64,000 nucleotides of DNA from Streptomyces venezuelae. Its GTDB lineage: Bacteria > Actinomycetota > Actinomycetes > Streptomycetales > Streptomycetaceae. The stretch lies in contig NZ_CP029194.1 of the NCBI RefSeq assembly GCF_008642375.1, positions 7,372,501-7,436,500 on the forward strand, written 5' to 3'. The notes under the pieces were generated by a model. It worked only from the letters and a program-made list of their open reading frames with translations. It did not search any database and was not told the origin of the DNA. How positions within the stretch are numbered: position 1 is the first letter of the stretch; every line of letters begins with the position of its first letter. Shown here in pieces: positions 25,923 to 33,278 of the stretch. Made by a program: the position numbers and the translations under genes.

Positions 25923-26429
25923 TCAGTTCGAGCGACGGACGACGATCCAGAAGACCTGCGCGGCAGCGGCGAGCAGCAGCCACAGCCACGCCAGCAGCTC
26001 CGCGAGCGGGCCGAAGTGCACGATGCCGGCGGCCCAGCCGAGCGCGGCCGTGGTCAGCCCGGCGAGCGCGAGGAGGCGGGCGGGCCGCTCACCGAGGACC
26101 TCGGGGCGCTTGCGGCGGGCCCACCACAGGCCGGCGGCGGGCGCGAGTGTCGCGGCGGCCAGGACCCAGGCCATCCACGGCGCGATCATGTGCACGACGG
26201 CCGTGACCGCGAAGGCGAGAACGGCGAAACCGGATGGGGCCCACGCGGCGCGGTGGCGCCACGCCCAGCCGCCGACCACCCGCGCGGCGCGGGCGGAGAG
26301 CGAGCGGGGCTGCTCGGGGACGAGAACGACGACCGGGGCGGCGGCCTGGCGGCCGCGCTGCCTCGGGATATGCACGGTCGTGGCACCCTGGGGCACCTTC
26401 ACCGTGCGAGGGCGGGAACGTCGGGACAC
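25923..26429 (-). CDS. Membrane protein of the transfer operon
   Basis: 168 aa from GTG 26429 with AAGGGAG 7 nt upstream. A basic N-terminus of about 45 residues is followed by four hydrophobic helices (about 55-75, 77-95, 110-130, 135-160). There is no enzymatic motif. By position and size it is a spread/transfer membrane protein of the AICE. Confidence 0.7.
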   Translation of the reverse strand: MSRRSRPRTVKVPQGATTVHIPRQRGRQAAAPVVVLVPEQPRSLSARAARVVGGWAWRHRAAWAPSGFAVLAFAVTAVVHMIAPWMAWVLAAATLAPAAGLWWARRKRPEVLGERPARLLALAGLTTAALGWAAGIVHFGPLAELLAWLWLLLAAAAQVFWIVVRRSN

Positions 26430-26508
26430 GACTCAACTCCCTTACAAGTGCGGAGAGATGGACGTGGACGCCGCGCCGATTGGCGAGGCGGCCACGGGGC
26501 GGTGCCGG

Positions 26509-26724
26509 TCAGAGGGTGTTGGGCTCCAGGGAGAAGAACAGGACCGTCGCGCCCTCCATGGAGGGGTAGCTGCGGACCGATTCGGCCCGGAGCTGGTCGT
26601 GCACGTCGAACCGGGTCCACCCCTCAGGCGGGGTGTGGGTACCGGTGAACGTGCACGTCGCACCGTGCCTGTTCTGCAAGGTCAGCACGTACATGTGCGA
26701 TCCCTGGCGCTGAGTGTTCTGCAT
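26509..26724 (-). CDS. Small conserved AICE protein, 71 aa
   Basis: ATG at 26724 preceded by GGAGG at 6 nt. The sequence begins MQNTQRQGSHMYVLTLQN and ends LFFSLEPNTL; it is soluble and has two Cys-free beta-like segments. No domain is recognised. It lies in the same minus-strand run, with about 80 bp to the next gene. The strong ribosome site and GC3 bias make it credible. Confidence 0.65.
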   Translation of the reverse strand: MQNTQRQGSHMYVLTLQNRHGATCTFTGTHTPPEGWTRFDVHDQLRAESVRSYPSMEGATVLFFSLEPNTL

Positions 26725-26738
26725 GGCAAACCTCCAGG

Positions 26739-27074
26739 TCAGGCAGCGATGTGGGGAGCGTCCGCACACGGGACGCACATGCCGAGCGAGGACGGGATCC
26801 GGTATCCGGCGTCCCGCCCACACTCCGGGCAGACCCGCCGCGCCGCGTTCGCCCGCTCCAGCGCCGCCCACCGCGCGGGCGTCATCGGCCGGACCGGAAG
26901 CGCCAGGTCGACCCGGTACAGGAACGCGACCAGAGGGTCGCGCCGACGGCGGGGGCGTTCGAGCTGGGCCACGACCGGCTGACCGGCCGGCCGCAGCCCG
27001 AGCGCACGGAGCTGCCGGAACGTCGCCAGCCCCTCCGGCGCCAGACGCCAGCGGTAGACGGGCAGGCCCGCCAT
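26739..27074 (-). CDS. RRQRL-motif-type zinc-binding protein
   Basis: 111 aa. The core LATFRQLRALGLRPAGQ resembles the family known as RRQRL-motif zinc-binding proteins from Streptomyces elements, and the C-terminus has two Cys pairs (CPECG and CVPC) about 15 residues apart. Its ATG shares bases with the stop of the upstream gene (TGATG), so it is coupled. Such small zinc proteins are common in AICE transfer operons; molecular role unknown. Confidence 0.72.
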   Translation of the reverse strand: MAGLPVYRWRLAPEGLATFRQLRALGLRPAGQPVVAQLERPRRRRDPLVAFLYRVDLALPVRPMTPARWAALERANAARRVCPECGRDAGYRIPSSLGMCVPCADAPHIAA

Positions 27075-27304
27075 CAGGAAAGCCGGTGGTAGGACGCCCG
27101 GCAGGCCACGGCGTGCTCGTTCGCCGCGCTGCGGGTGTACTTCACGTAGTCGCCGCCGGACTTCTCGCCGCAGCCGTGGCAGTACCACCGGCAGGAGTAG
27201 GAGCTGTGGTTGCCGGTGACGTCGACGGCGGCCCCGGTCTGGTTGTGGAACCGGATCAGCAGGTTGGCGGGCTCGGGCGGGGCGGTGTTCGGGGAGAGCT
27301 TCAC
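27074..27304 (-). CDS. Small zinc-finger-like protein, 76 aa
   Basis: GTG start at 27304 overlapping the stop of the DUF2637 gene (GTGA), stop overlapping the next ATG (TGATG). A Cys-rich segment CRWYCHGCGEKSGGDYVKY and later conserved-looking His/Cys (NEHAVACRASYH) could bind zinc. No family name can be given with certainty. The double overlap shows it is part of a tightly coupled series. Confidence 0.7.
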   Translation of the reverse strand: MKLSPNTAPPEPANLLIRFHNQTGAAVDVTGNHSSYSCRWYCHGCGEKSGGDYVKYTRSAANEHAVACRASYHRLS

Positions 27305-28305
27305 TGCGCGGCTCCTTCCAGGGACCGGGCGGGGGCGTTGTCGCGGAGTTCCTGGTAGCGGGTGGAGACCCAGCCGACGGACCAGCCGCACAGCTCGGCG
27401 GCCTGCCGCACCGGCACCCCTGCGTGGAAGGCGGCGACCACGGTCTTGCGGGCCAGCTCCTCCGACTGCTTCCCGCTCGCGGCGCCGGCGGCGAGGAGTT
27501 CAGCGCGTTCACGCTCGGCGCGCTCGGCCTGCTCGCGCTGTTCACGCAGCCGGGCCGCCTCCCGCTCCCGGCGCTCCCGCTCGGCGCGTGCGGCGGCCTC
27601 GCGTTCAAGGCGTTCACGCTCGATCTGCTGCTGTTCACGCTCGCGCTCACGGCGTTCACGCTCGGCCTGCTCCGCCCTCTCGACGGCCTCGACCCGCTCG
27701 CGCTCCTCACGCCGTGCGCGCTCTTCCCGATCGGACTGTTCACGGGCAAGGGCGGCTTCGTGCTCACGCTGTTCACGCGCCATCCGAGCCTCGAACTCCC
27801 GCGCCTCACGGGCCCGCTTCTCGACGGCCTCGGCCCGCTCGACAGCCGCCCTCTCGCGCGCCTCACGCTCGGCCCGTTCACGCTCCTGTACGGCTGTGAG
27901 CGCGTTCGTGATGGCCCGGCGGTAGGCGAGGCCGGTCTCAGCCGTAACGATCAGCAGCAGTGGCGCCACCGCGTGCACTGCCACCCCGACCAGGTCTTTC
28001 TTCAGGGCGGAGTCTGCGACGTTCAGCGCCAGGGTCATGCAGCCGGTCATCCAGCGAAGCGCGATGGGCCACCTGCCGCCGTGCCCGTCGAGGCGGGCGA
28101 GGACGGAGTCGAGGCGGACCACGATCACGACCGCCGCGTCCACCACGAGCGGCAGAATCGGCGATGTCCAGTCCCACTCGTCAGCGGTGTGGGCGGCCAT
28201 CAGCGGCGTGACCGTGAGGACCGAGTAGAGCATCGCTCCGGACACGATCAGCCACGTGCCCACCGACAGGGCCCGCTCCGCTGAACGGATCTGAACACCG
28301 TTCAC
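27301..28305 (-). CDS. DUF2637-type membrane protein with long coiled coil and C-terminal HTH
   Basis: 334 aa from a GTG at 28305 (GTGA overlap with the upstream stop; the frame stays open further without a start context). Residues 1-130 contain four membrane helices with LPLVVDAAVVIVVRLDSVLA, typical of DUF2637 proteins of Streptomyces elements. Residues about 135-280 are an almost uninterrupted Glu/Arg coiled coil (EREAREREQ-type heptads). The last 45 residues form a helix-turn-helix (HAGVPVRQAAELCGWSVGWV). This layout could tether DNA to the membrane during transfer; that is inference. Confidence 0.82.
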   Translation of the reverse strand: MNGVQIRSAERALSVGTWLIVSGAMLYSVLTVTPLMAAHTADEWDWTSPILPLVVDAAVVIVVRLDSVLARLDGHGGRWPIALRWMTGCMTLALNVADSALKKDLVGVAVHAVAPLLLIVTAETGLAYRRAITNALTAVQERERAEREARERAAVERAEAVEKRAREAREFEARMAREQREHEAALAREQSDREERARREERERVEAVERAEQAERERREREREQQQIERERLEREAAARAERERREREAARLREQREQAERAERERAELLAAGAASGKQSEELARKTVVAAFHAGVPVRQAAELCGWSVGWVSTRYQELRDNAPARSLEGAAQ

Positions 28306-28640
28306 GACACGGCCCCCGCCCCCGAAAGCACCGGCTCCAGGGCCGGGACCTTCGCGTAGCCGGTCAGCTCCAGCTCGGCCCCGGCGAACGTCGCGCGAAC
28401 GCGCAGCACGCCGGTCTGACCGCCGACCTGAACACGATGAACGACGCTCTCGGGAGCGATGTTCAAGGCCTCGCGCCACGCCTCGAAACCGGCGAAGTCA
28501 TCGTGGAACGACAGCTCCAACCGCTCCGGGTAGACCGTCGAGACGGTCACGCACGGCGCCGGCAGGTGCGGGAACTCCGCTCCCAGCATCCGCAGGGTCA
28601 TCAGCGGGGCGGACAGATCCGCCAGCGTCAGCGGGCTCAC
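28302..28640 (-). CDS. Conserved small AICE protein, 112 aa
   Basis: GTG start at 28640 overlapping the stop of the upstream gene by GTGA; its own stop overlaps the DUF2637 start in the same way. Mixed alpha/beta sequence with an N-terminal MSPLTLADLSAPLMTLRML and a beta-rich C-terminal half. No domain recognised. It is part of the coupled series running from 28903 to 26739. Confidence 0.65.
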   Translation of the reverse strand: MSPLTLADLSAPLMTLRMLGAEFPHLPAPCVTVSTVYPERLELSFHDDFAGFEAWREALNIAPESVVHRVQVGGQTGVLRVRATFAGAELELTGYAKVPALEPVLSGAGAVS

Positions 28641-28903
28641 GCGGCACCGCCCGTCCGCACCATGCCCGCGCGGTTGGTGAGGTCCCGCCGGGCCGCCACG
28701 ACCCGGTGACGGGCCCGGCGGATCCGCCGCTCGTCCAGCTTGGTGGCCGGACGGTCCAGCGTCTTGATCACCGCGTCGAGCAGCTCGACGTCCGCCAGGA
28801 TCAGCGGCATCTCGGTCTCGATCGCGTCCAGCTCCGCGTCTGACGGCTCACCGTCGAACGGAGTGGCCGTAACAGCGGCCTGAAGTGCAGCGATGGACAG
28901 CAT
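28637..28903 (-). CDS. Conserved small helical AICE protein, 88 aa
   Basis: ATG at 28903 with AGAGGA about 10 nt upstream; first gene of the coupled run. Acidic N-terminal half (DAELDAIETEMPLILADVEL) and basic C-terminal half (RRIRRARHRVVAARRDL), predicted two long helices. I do not recognise the family. Confidence 0.65.
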   Translation of the reverse strand: MLSIAALQAAVTATPFDGEPSDAELDAIETEMPLILADVELLDAVIKTLDRPATKLDERRIRRARHRVVAARRDLTNRAGMVRTGGAA

Positions 28904-28940
28904 TGGGTGTGTTCCTCTCAGACAGGAACGGCCCGAAACG

Positions 28941-28968
28941 ACCCCCCGGTGCTCGAACACCGGGGGGT
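28941..28968. terminator. Hairpin in front of the transfer operon
   Basis: 11-bp perfect arms ACCCCCCGGTG (28941-28951) and complement (28958-28968), 6-nt loop. It lies 38 bp upstream of the first gene of the minus-strand operon, so it could be an attenuator in its 5' leader, or a terminator for transcripts from the opposite strand. Confidence 0.6.
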
Positions 28969-28969
28969 C

Positions 28970-29623
28970 TCGCCGTTAGAGCCAGGAATCTCCGGCTCCC
29001 CTCGACCCCGTCCGTACGGCGCCCCGCGTTCGGGGTCCGGACGGGCGGAGGAGGCAACCGGCCGCAGCAACCGCTGCGCGGGTGGCATGACGTCCGCGAA
29101 TCACCGGATAGCCCGGTGCGCCGAAGCGGCGGCGGATCAGGAGGACGCGGTGTGGGCGTGGCCGTCGTGCCGGTCCAGCACGGTCGGCGCCCAGAGCGTT
29201 CGTCGGTACATCGAGGCCCCCTCGGGTTGGGTCGGACGGGATGAAGCACTGCAAGGGGGACCTGTGTCCCCACTCTCCGGCCGTTGCTCGCGGTCGCCGG
29301 GCCACCTCGCCAGTCGGGCCGAAGCCCATTGCGTCCTACCTGGCCTTTAGCGGGATTGCAGCGTCCCCGCCCTGAACTCGTGGGCAGCACACCTCACCGG
29401 ACCGAAGCCCCATGAGGTACATGTACTACCTGTTCCTCATCATGCTGAGAAGGATTCGCATCGTCAAGTCCCTTGGTTCTTCGGGGTTTGCGAGTCCGTC
29501 CCGTTCGATGTGTCCAGCTTGGCTTGATCAGGGCAGACGCTGGACTCCGCGCATGTACGGCTCCGAGACGACTCGCTACGGTGAAAGTCGTCCCAAGTCG
29601 TCCCGTCGGGGGGAGAGCACGAC
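28970..29623. other. Gene-free divergent control region with palindrome
   Basis: 650 bp between the minus-strand transfer operon and the plus-strand regulator-Nudix pair without a credible gene on either strand. At 29412-29440 ATGAGG and CCTCAT flank a perfect palindrome GTACATGTAC (29417-29426) inside AGGTACATGTACTACCT. This is a suitable operator for the element's GntR or HTH regulator. No RNA gene was recognised. Confidence 0.45.
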
Positions 29624-30394
29624 ATGGCCAATGAGCGACTACGCGGCGCGATCATCGAGAGCGGTATGACGCTCGATCAAGTCGCAGAGCGACTGGGGGT
29701 CTCGGCGAAGACTGTCGAGCGCTGGATCAATGAGCCCAAGCGTCAGCCGTACCGTCGCTTCAAGTACGCCGCGGCCTCGCTCCTGCAGTGCGAGATGTCC
29801 TACCTGTGGCCGGAGGAGCGGACGTCTGCTGAGGTCACCGAAGCGGGCAACGCGGAGTTGGTGCAGCTGTACCCGCACCGCTCCGTCGTGCCGAACCGGC
29901 TCTGGCCGCAGCTCTACGCCAGGGCCACGCGGCACTTCGACGTGCTGGTCTACTCGGGCTTCTGGCTCACGGAGGACGCTGCCTTTCACCAGGTCGTCAA
30001 GGAGAAGTCGGCGGCCGGCGTCCCGGTGCGGTTCATGCTCGGAGACCCCGACTCGGCCGCGGTCGCGGTACGAGGCGGCGACGAGGGGATCGGGGGCGCG
30101 ATGGCGAGCAAGATTCGCAACGCGCTGGTCAACTACGCGCCGTTGTTCGGGCTCCCCGGCGTGGAGTTCCGGCTCCACTCCACGACGCTCTACAACTCCA
30201 TCTACCGGGCCGACGACGAGATGCTGGCCAACGGGCACCTGTACGGCGTGGGCGCGTACATGGCTCCGGTCCTGCACATTCAGCGCATCCCCGGGGGCGA
30301 ACTGTTCGATGCCTACGCTGAGAGCATCGAGCGGGTCTGGGAGACCGCGCGGCCCATCTCCTCGCCCACCGACCTGGGAGGTTCAAGCGCATGA
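29624..30394 (+). CDS. XRE-type HTH regulator with DUF5919-like domain
   Basis: 256 aa; ATG with GGGGAG 8 nt upstream. Residues 10-55 form an HTH (TLDQVAERLGVSAKTVERWI). The remainder (LYARATRHFDVLVYSGFWL, GVPVRFMLGDPDSAA, ANGHLYGVGAYMAPVLHIQR) resembles the DUF5919/phospholipase-D-like ligand-binding part attached to such regulators. Its stop overlaps the start of the Nudix gene (ATGA). In AICEs regulator genes next to nud and mdp control replication and transfer; direction of control unknown here. Confidence 0.8.
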   Translation: MANERLRGAIIESGMTLDQVAERLGVSAKTVERWINEPKRQPYRRFKYAAASLLQCEMSYLWPEERTSAEVTEAGNAELVQLYPHRSVVPNRLWPQLYARATRHFDVLVYSGFWLTEDAAFHQVVKEKSAAGVPVRFMLGDPDSAAVAVRGGDEGIGGAMASKIRNALVNYAPLFGLPGVEFRLHSTTLYNSIYRADDEMLANGHLYGVGAYMAPVLHIQRIPGGELFDAYAESIERVWETARPISSPTDLGGSSA

Positions 30395-30864
30395 GCCGGA
30401 TCGACTACTTCCGTGACCCCAAGGCCCCGAAGGCCAACTCGGTGGTGCCTTCGGTGACGGTGGTCGTCCGTGACGGCGCTGGGCGACTCCTGGTCATCCA
30501 CAAGACCGACAACGACCTGTGGGCGCTTCCTGGCGGCGGCCACGACATCGGCGAACGGATCTCCGACACAGCCGTGCGCGAGGTGGAGGAAGAGACCGGG
30601 GTCAAGGTGGTGGTGGACGGCATCGTCGGGCTCTACACCGACCCTGAGCACGTGCTCGCGTACGACGACGGCGAGGTGCGGCAGCAGTTCTCGATCTGTT
30701 TCCGGGCCCACCCGGTTGGTGGCTCTCTCCGTACGAGCAGCGAGTCGAAAGAGGTCCGCTGGGTGGACCCGGCGGACCTCGATGACCTGGACATCCACCC
30801 GTCCATGCGGCTGCGCATGCGGCACGGCCTGGACCGGGCACACCGGGAGCCCTACATCGGCTGA
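30391..30864 (+). CDS. Nudix hydrolase of the AICE
   Basis: 157 aa. The Nudix box is complete at about residues 49-71 (GGHDIGERISDTAV followed by REVEEETGV), with all Glu ligands for Mg2+. Coupled by ATGA to the regulator gene. AICEs of Streptomyces, Saccharopolyspora and related genera carry a conserved Nudix gene (nud) together with a metal-dependent phosphohydrolase (mdp), and this pair follows that pattern. The nucleotide substrate is unknown. It converges with the HD gene with 13 bp of overlap. Confidence 0.9.
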   Translation: MSRIDYFRDPKAPKANSVVPSVTVVVRDGAGRLLVIHKTDNDLWALPGGGHDIGERISDTAVREVEEETGVKVVVDGIVGLYTDPEHVLAYDDGEVRQQFSICFRAHPVGGSLRTSSESKEVRWVDPADLDDLDIHPSMRLRMRHGLDRAHREPYIG

Positions 30865-31421
30865 GCGTTCGCCGCGGCTGCGGCCATCCGCCCTTCCACC
30901 CGCTCGTTGGCGGCGTGGATCTCCGGAGCCGCCCGCTGAATGAACCGGCCGACGATCGTGTCCGGGCCGTACCGCTGCACGATCTCGTCCAGCCGGGCTG
31001 CCGGCGTCGTGTGCTCGCCGTCTGGCGTCGTCGTCATGTCGGACACGATGAGCGCGTCCACCAGCTCGGGCCGCTCCAGCGCGAACTCTGTCTCCAGCTC
31101 CTGCCGGAGCCCTCGCTCTTCGGCTTCCAGGAGCGCGCAGGAGTGATGGGCGACAAGCCGGACGACCCGTTCGTCGGCGCCCTCCTGGTCCCGGAGGAAC
31201 CGGGCCCCGTCGAGCGGGTGAAAGCCGGTGGCGGCGATGGAGGGGGAGTAGCCGATGTCATGCAGTACGGCAGCGGCCTCCAGCAGCTCAGCGTCCCGCC
31301 CCAGGATCGGACTCAGGGACCGGGCCCGCTTGGCGACGCCGAGGGAATGCGCCCAGCGGCGCGGCAACGGCTCGGACAGCAGCGATTCGGAGAGTGAGTA
31401 CGCCCACGCAGTAGACCCCAT
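30852..31421 (-). CDS. HD-domain metal-dependent phosphohydrolase of the AICE
   Basis: 189 aa from ATG 31421 (a TTG at 31430 is also possible; no clear ribosome site for either). HD signature: His25 (RRWAHSLGVA), His54-Asp55 (VLHDIGYS), AHHS near 90 and an Asp at VSDMTTTP. It corresponds to the mdp gene of AICEs. It is convergent to and overlaps the Nudix gene by 13 bp. The substrate is unknown; nucleotide metabolites are likely. Confidence 0.85.
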   Translation of the reverse strand: MGSTAWAYSLSESLLSEPLPRRWAHSLGVAKRARSLSPILGRDAELLEAAAVLHDIGYSPSIAATGFHPLDGARFLRDQEGADERVVRLVAHHSCALLEAEERGLRQELETEFALERPELVDALIVSDMTTTPDGEHTTPAARLDEIVQRYGPDTIVGRFIQRAAPEIHAANERVEGRMAAAAANAQPM

Positions 31422-31432
31422 GGTCGCCAAGG

Positions 31433-31878
31433 CTACGGCTGCTCAGGCGAGGTTGGGAGACCGCGTACCTTGCGTCCCTTTCCATGAGTGGTCTCAAGCA
31501 GACCGCTCCCCTCCAACTGGCCTAGGGCACGGCGAACGGCAGTCCGGGACACCTGGAATCGTTCGCACAGCTTTGACTCCGATGGGTAGGCGTCACCGAT
31601 CGCCAGAGAGTCTTCGGTGATGAGATCGATCAGGCGTTCAGCAAGCGGCCGCTGCTCGTTGCCTCCCCCACCTGCCAGCCGACGCCGGGCGTGGACCTGA
31701 TCACGCGATCGTCTGCCAGGACCTTGAGAGCGCGGCGGATCGTGTTCCTGGACACGGAGTGCTCTGCCATAAGTTGAGTCTCGGATGGCAGGGCAGAGCG
31801 CACCTCACCGTCTTCGATCCTCTTACGCAGCGCTGCCGCGATGAGCAGGTAGGTTCCGCGCGGGCTGGAATTTGCCAC
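31433..31878 (-). pseudogene. GntR-type repressor with two winged helices, split by a -1 frame change
   Basis: From GTG 31878 (GAGGAG 6 nt upstream) the first frame encodes a GntR winged helix (SALPSETQLMAEHSVSRNTI, RRALKVLADDRVI) and stops at 31630. A second GntR winged helix lies in the -1 frame directly after it (AYPSESKLCERFQVSRTAV, RRALGQLEGSGLLE) up to a stop at 31433, without its own start codon. The frames meet at a run of five G on the coding strand (31665-31669), where -1 slippage of GGG is possible. Either a mutation/sequence error has split a tandem-domain repressor, or the second half is made by frameshifting. It resembles KorSA-like repressors of AICE transfer. Confidence 0.75.
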
Positions 31879-32023
31879 GTGGGTCTCCTCTTGAGTTCCG
31901 CACCCGCAGGCGCTGGACGGCAGCGTTCAAGGTGGCCGGCAACCGCTGTATGCGTGCCTAATAGATTTTAGGGTCAGGTAGCCTGCCGACTCCTACCCGG
32001 GGTCTGCGCGTAGCGGGTGGCGG

Positions 32024-33100
32024 CTAGCACCCTGCCGGGGCAGGGGTGGGCGGGGGCGTTGAAAACGCACCATGAGTTTCGCGCCAAGTGCGACAGAACG
32101 ATCGCCGAGCAATTACCCATGGATCCCTTTCGAGCTCTTCGGGTAGCTTGGTTGCTTCATCTATTACTGCGCCTGAGAGCTGTGCCGCTGTTAGCCCCGA
32201 AACATCTCTCAGGTCGGCCAAGCAGAAATCAGCTCCGAGAATGTCGGCGCCACCTAGTCTCGCACCACATAGTCTGGCTGAAGAAAATTGCACGCCCGCA
32301 AGTTGGGCGCGATCTAGCCACGCAGCGCTCAAGTCGGATGTGTTGAGGATTGAACCCCTCAGGTCGACCCCCCGCATGTCGGCGCGGCGCAGGTCGCACC
32401 AGGTCAAGAACATTCGGGTGAGCCGGGGCCGCGACTCGAACTCGAACTCTCGCATCATCAGTCCGGAAAGGTTCGTGTGCCGTAGATCAATGCGGCGAGG
32501 TTCGGTTCTTTCCGGTCGGCGGGCGAGTACTTCCATGGCTGCCTGAATGTCTGATGGGAGCTCGGTGCCCCATTCTGGAAGCAGGCTTTCCCAGTCCTCA
32601 GTGGTATCGGGGGGTGACGGATATGAGCGACCGCTGCGGCGTGTGTGCTCCCGAACGTAAGTTGCAAGTGTGGTGATGACTGTGAGGTGCTCTTGTGGCG
32701 ACTCTGCTGCGATGTGCTCCAGAGCGAAAACCCCTCCCAGTCGTTCTTCGAGCTTTTCGGAAGAAAGTTGAGTGACCCCTGTGCTGAATCTCTGGGTCAC
32801 TTGTCCCCTTTGGGAGAGGTGATAAGTCTGGGCAGTGTATGCCAAGCCAAGTGCAAGAACTATTCCTCCTGTGGCTGCTAGCACCGTTTGGCGTGTGGCG
32901 TTCAACGCGTCGACTTGCTCTTTACCGTCAAGATTCCTGACGGAATCGCCAGCTATTACCCAAGTGAGAGGGCCCAGTAGTAGAAGGACTAGGCCGAGTG
33001 CTGCTGGAACTCCTAGAACTACGGCCATGGTCACTGGCGAGCGGTGGGACTGGCGAGGCCGTCTCTGCAAGCGCCCCCGGAGGCGTGTGCGTAGTCTCAT
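32024..33100 (-). CDS. Membrane-anchored pentapeptide-repeat protein (probable cargo)
   Basis: 358 aa. Two hydrophobic helices at about residues 24-50 and 70-92 precede a helical linker that includes LGGVFALEHIAAESPQEH, and then about 20 pentapeptide units of A(D/N)LXX type in residues 205-325 (RRADMRGVDLRGSILNTSDL and LGGADILGADFCLADLRDV). Base composition is clearly less GC-rich than the rest of the element. It lies between the regulator genes and the right junction, a usual place for cargo. Proteins with this TM plus pentapeptide layout are widespread in Streptomyces and unassigned; a defence or stress role is a guess. Confidence 0.82.
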   Translation of the reverse strand: MRLRTRLRGRLQRRPRQSHRSPVTMAVVLGVPAALGLVLLLLGPLTWVIAGDSVRNLDGKEQVDALNATRQTVLAATGGIVLALGLAYTAQTYHLSQRGQVTQRFSTGVTQLSSEKLEERLGGVFALEHIAAESPQEHLTVITTLATYVREHTRRSGRSYPSPPDTTEDWESLLPEWGTELPSDIQAAMEVLARRPERTEPRRIDLRHTNLSGLMMREFEFESRPRLTRMFLTWCDLRRADMRGVDLRGSILNTSDLSAAWLDRAQLAGVQFSSARLCGARLGGADILGADFCLADLRDVSGLTAAQLSGAVIDEATKLPEELERDPWVIARRSFCRTWRETHGAFSTPPPTPAPAGC

Positions 33101-33226
33101 GACGCGCCATCTCAGCGCATTGCGCCGTCGAAAGGTAGTGGGCGCGTAGGGACGCCTCGACCAGAGTCTGGGGGCTGCCTGGACGGTGCATGGACGACAG
33201 CTTCTCGGCAGGAGTGCCTGAGTCGT

Positions 33227-33256
33227 TCAAGTGCAGGTCAGCCACTATGCACTTGA
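33227..33256. repeat. Inverted repeat next to the right junction
   Basis: 9-bp perfect arms TCAAGTGCA (33227-33235) and TGCACTTGA (33248-33256), ending 15 bp from the core CTGTAAA. It could be an integrase/Xis arm site or a terminator. Confidence 0.45.
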
Positions 33257-33271
33257 CGCAACGTCAGTAGT

Positions 33272-33278
33272 CTGTAAA
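33272..33278. other. Right attachment junction (core CTGTAAA)
   Basis: CTGTAAA equals the complete seven-base anticodon loop of tRNA-Tyr(GTA). To the right the NB-ARC gene continues in frame. The left junction has CGGTAAA, so the two cores differ at the second base, as expected when the crossover joins a mismatched secondary site. Confidence 0.8.

Larger units (their letters stand above)
17426..33278. mobile_element. Actinomycete integrative conjugative element (AICE), about 15.85 kb, inserted in the NB-ARC regulator gene
   Basis: Bounded by CGGTAAA (17426-17432) and CTGTAAA (33272-33278). It contains the AICE core set: tyrosine integrase and excisionase, replication proteins (prim-pol and P-loop helicase), an FtsK/SpoIIIE-type DNA translocase, small membrane/spread-type proteins, the HTH-Nudix-HD gene module, a GntR repressor and one probable cargo gene. 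The outside halves of the interrupted gene join in frame, which fixes the ends to within the 7-bp core. The tRNA-Tyr 3' half at the left end shows that its usual target is a tRNA gene. Confidence 0.9.

Noticed and set aside
28848..29390. 180-codon minus-strand ORF in the AICE control region
   Set aside because: Arg/Pro/Gly-rich without domain, overlaps a strong hairpin and the start of a better-supported gene.
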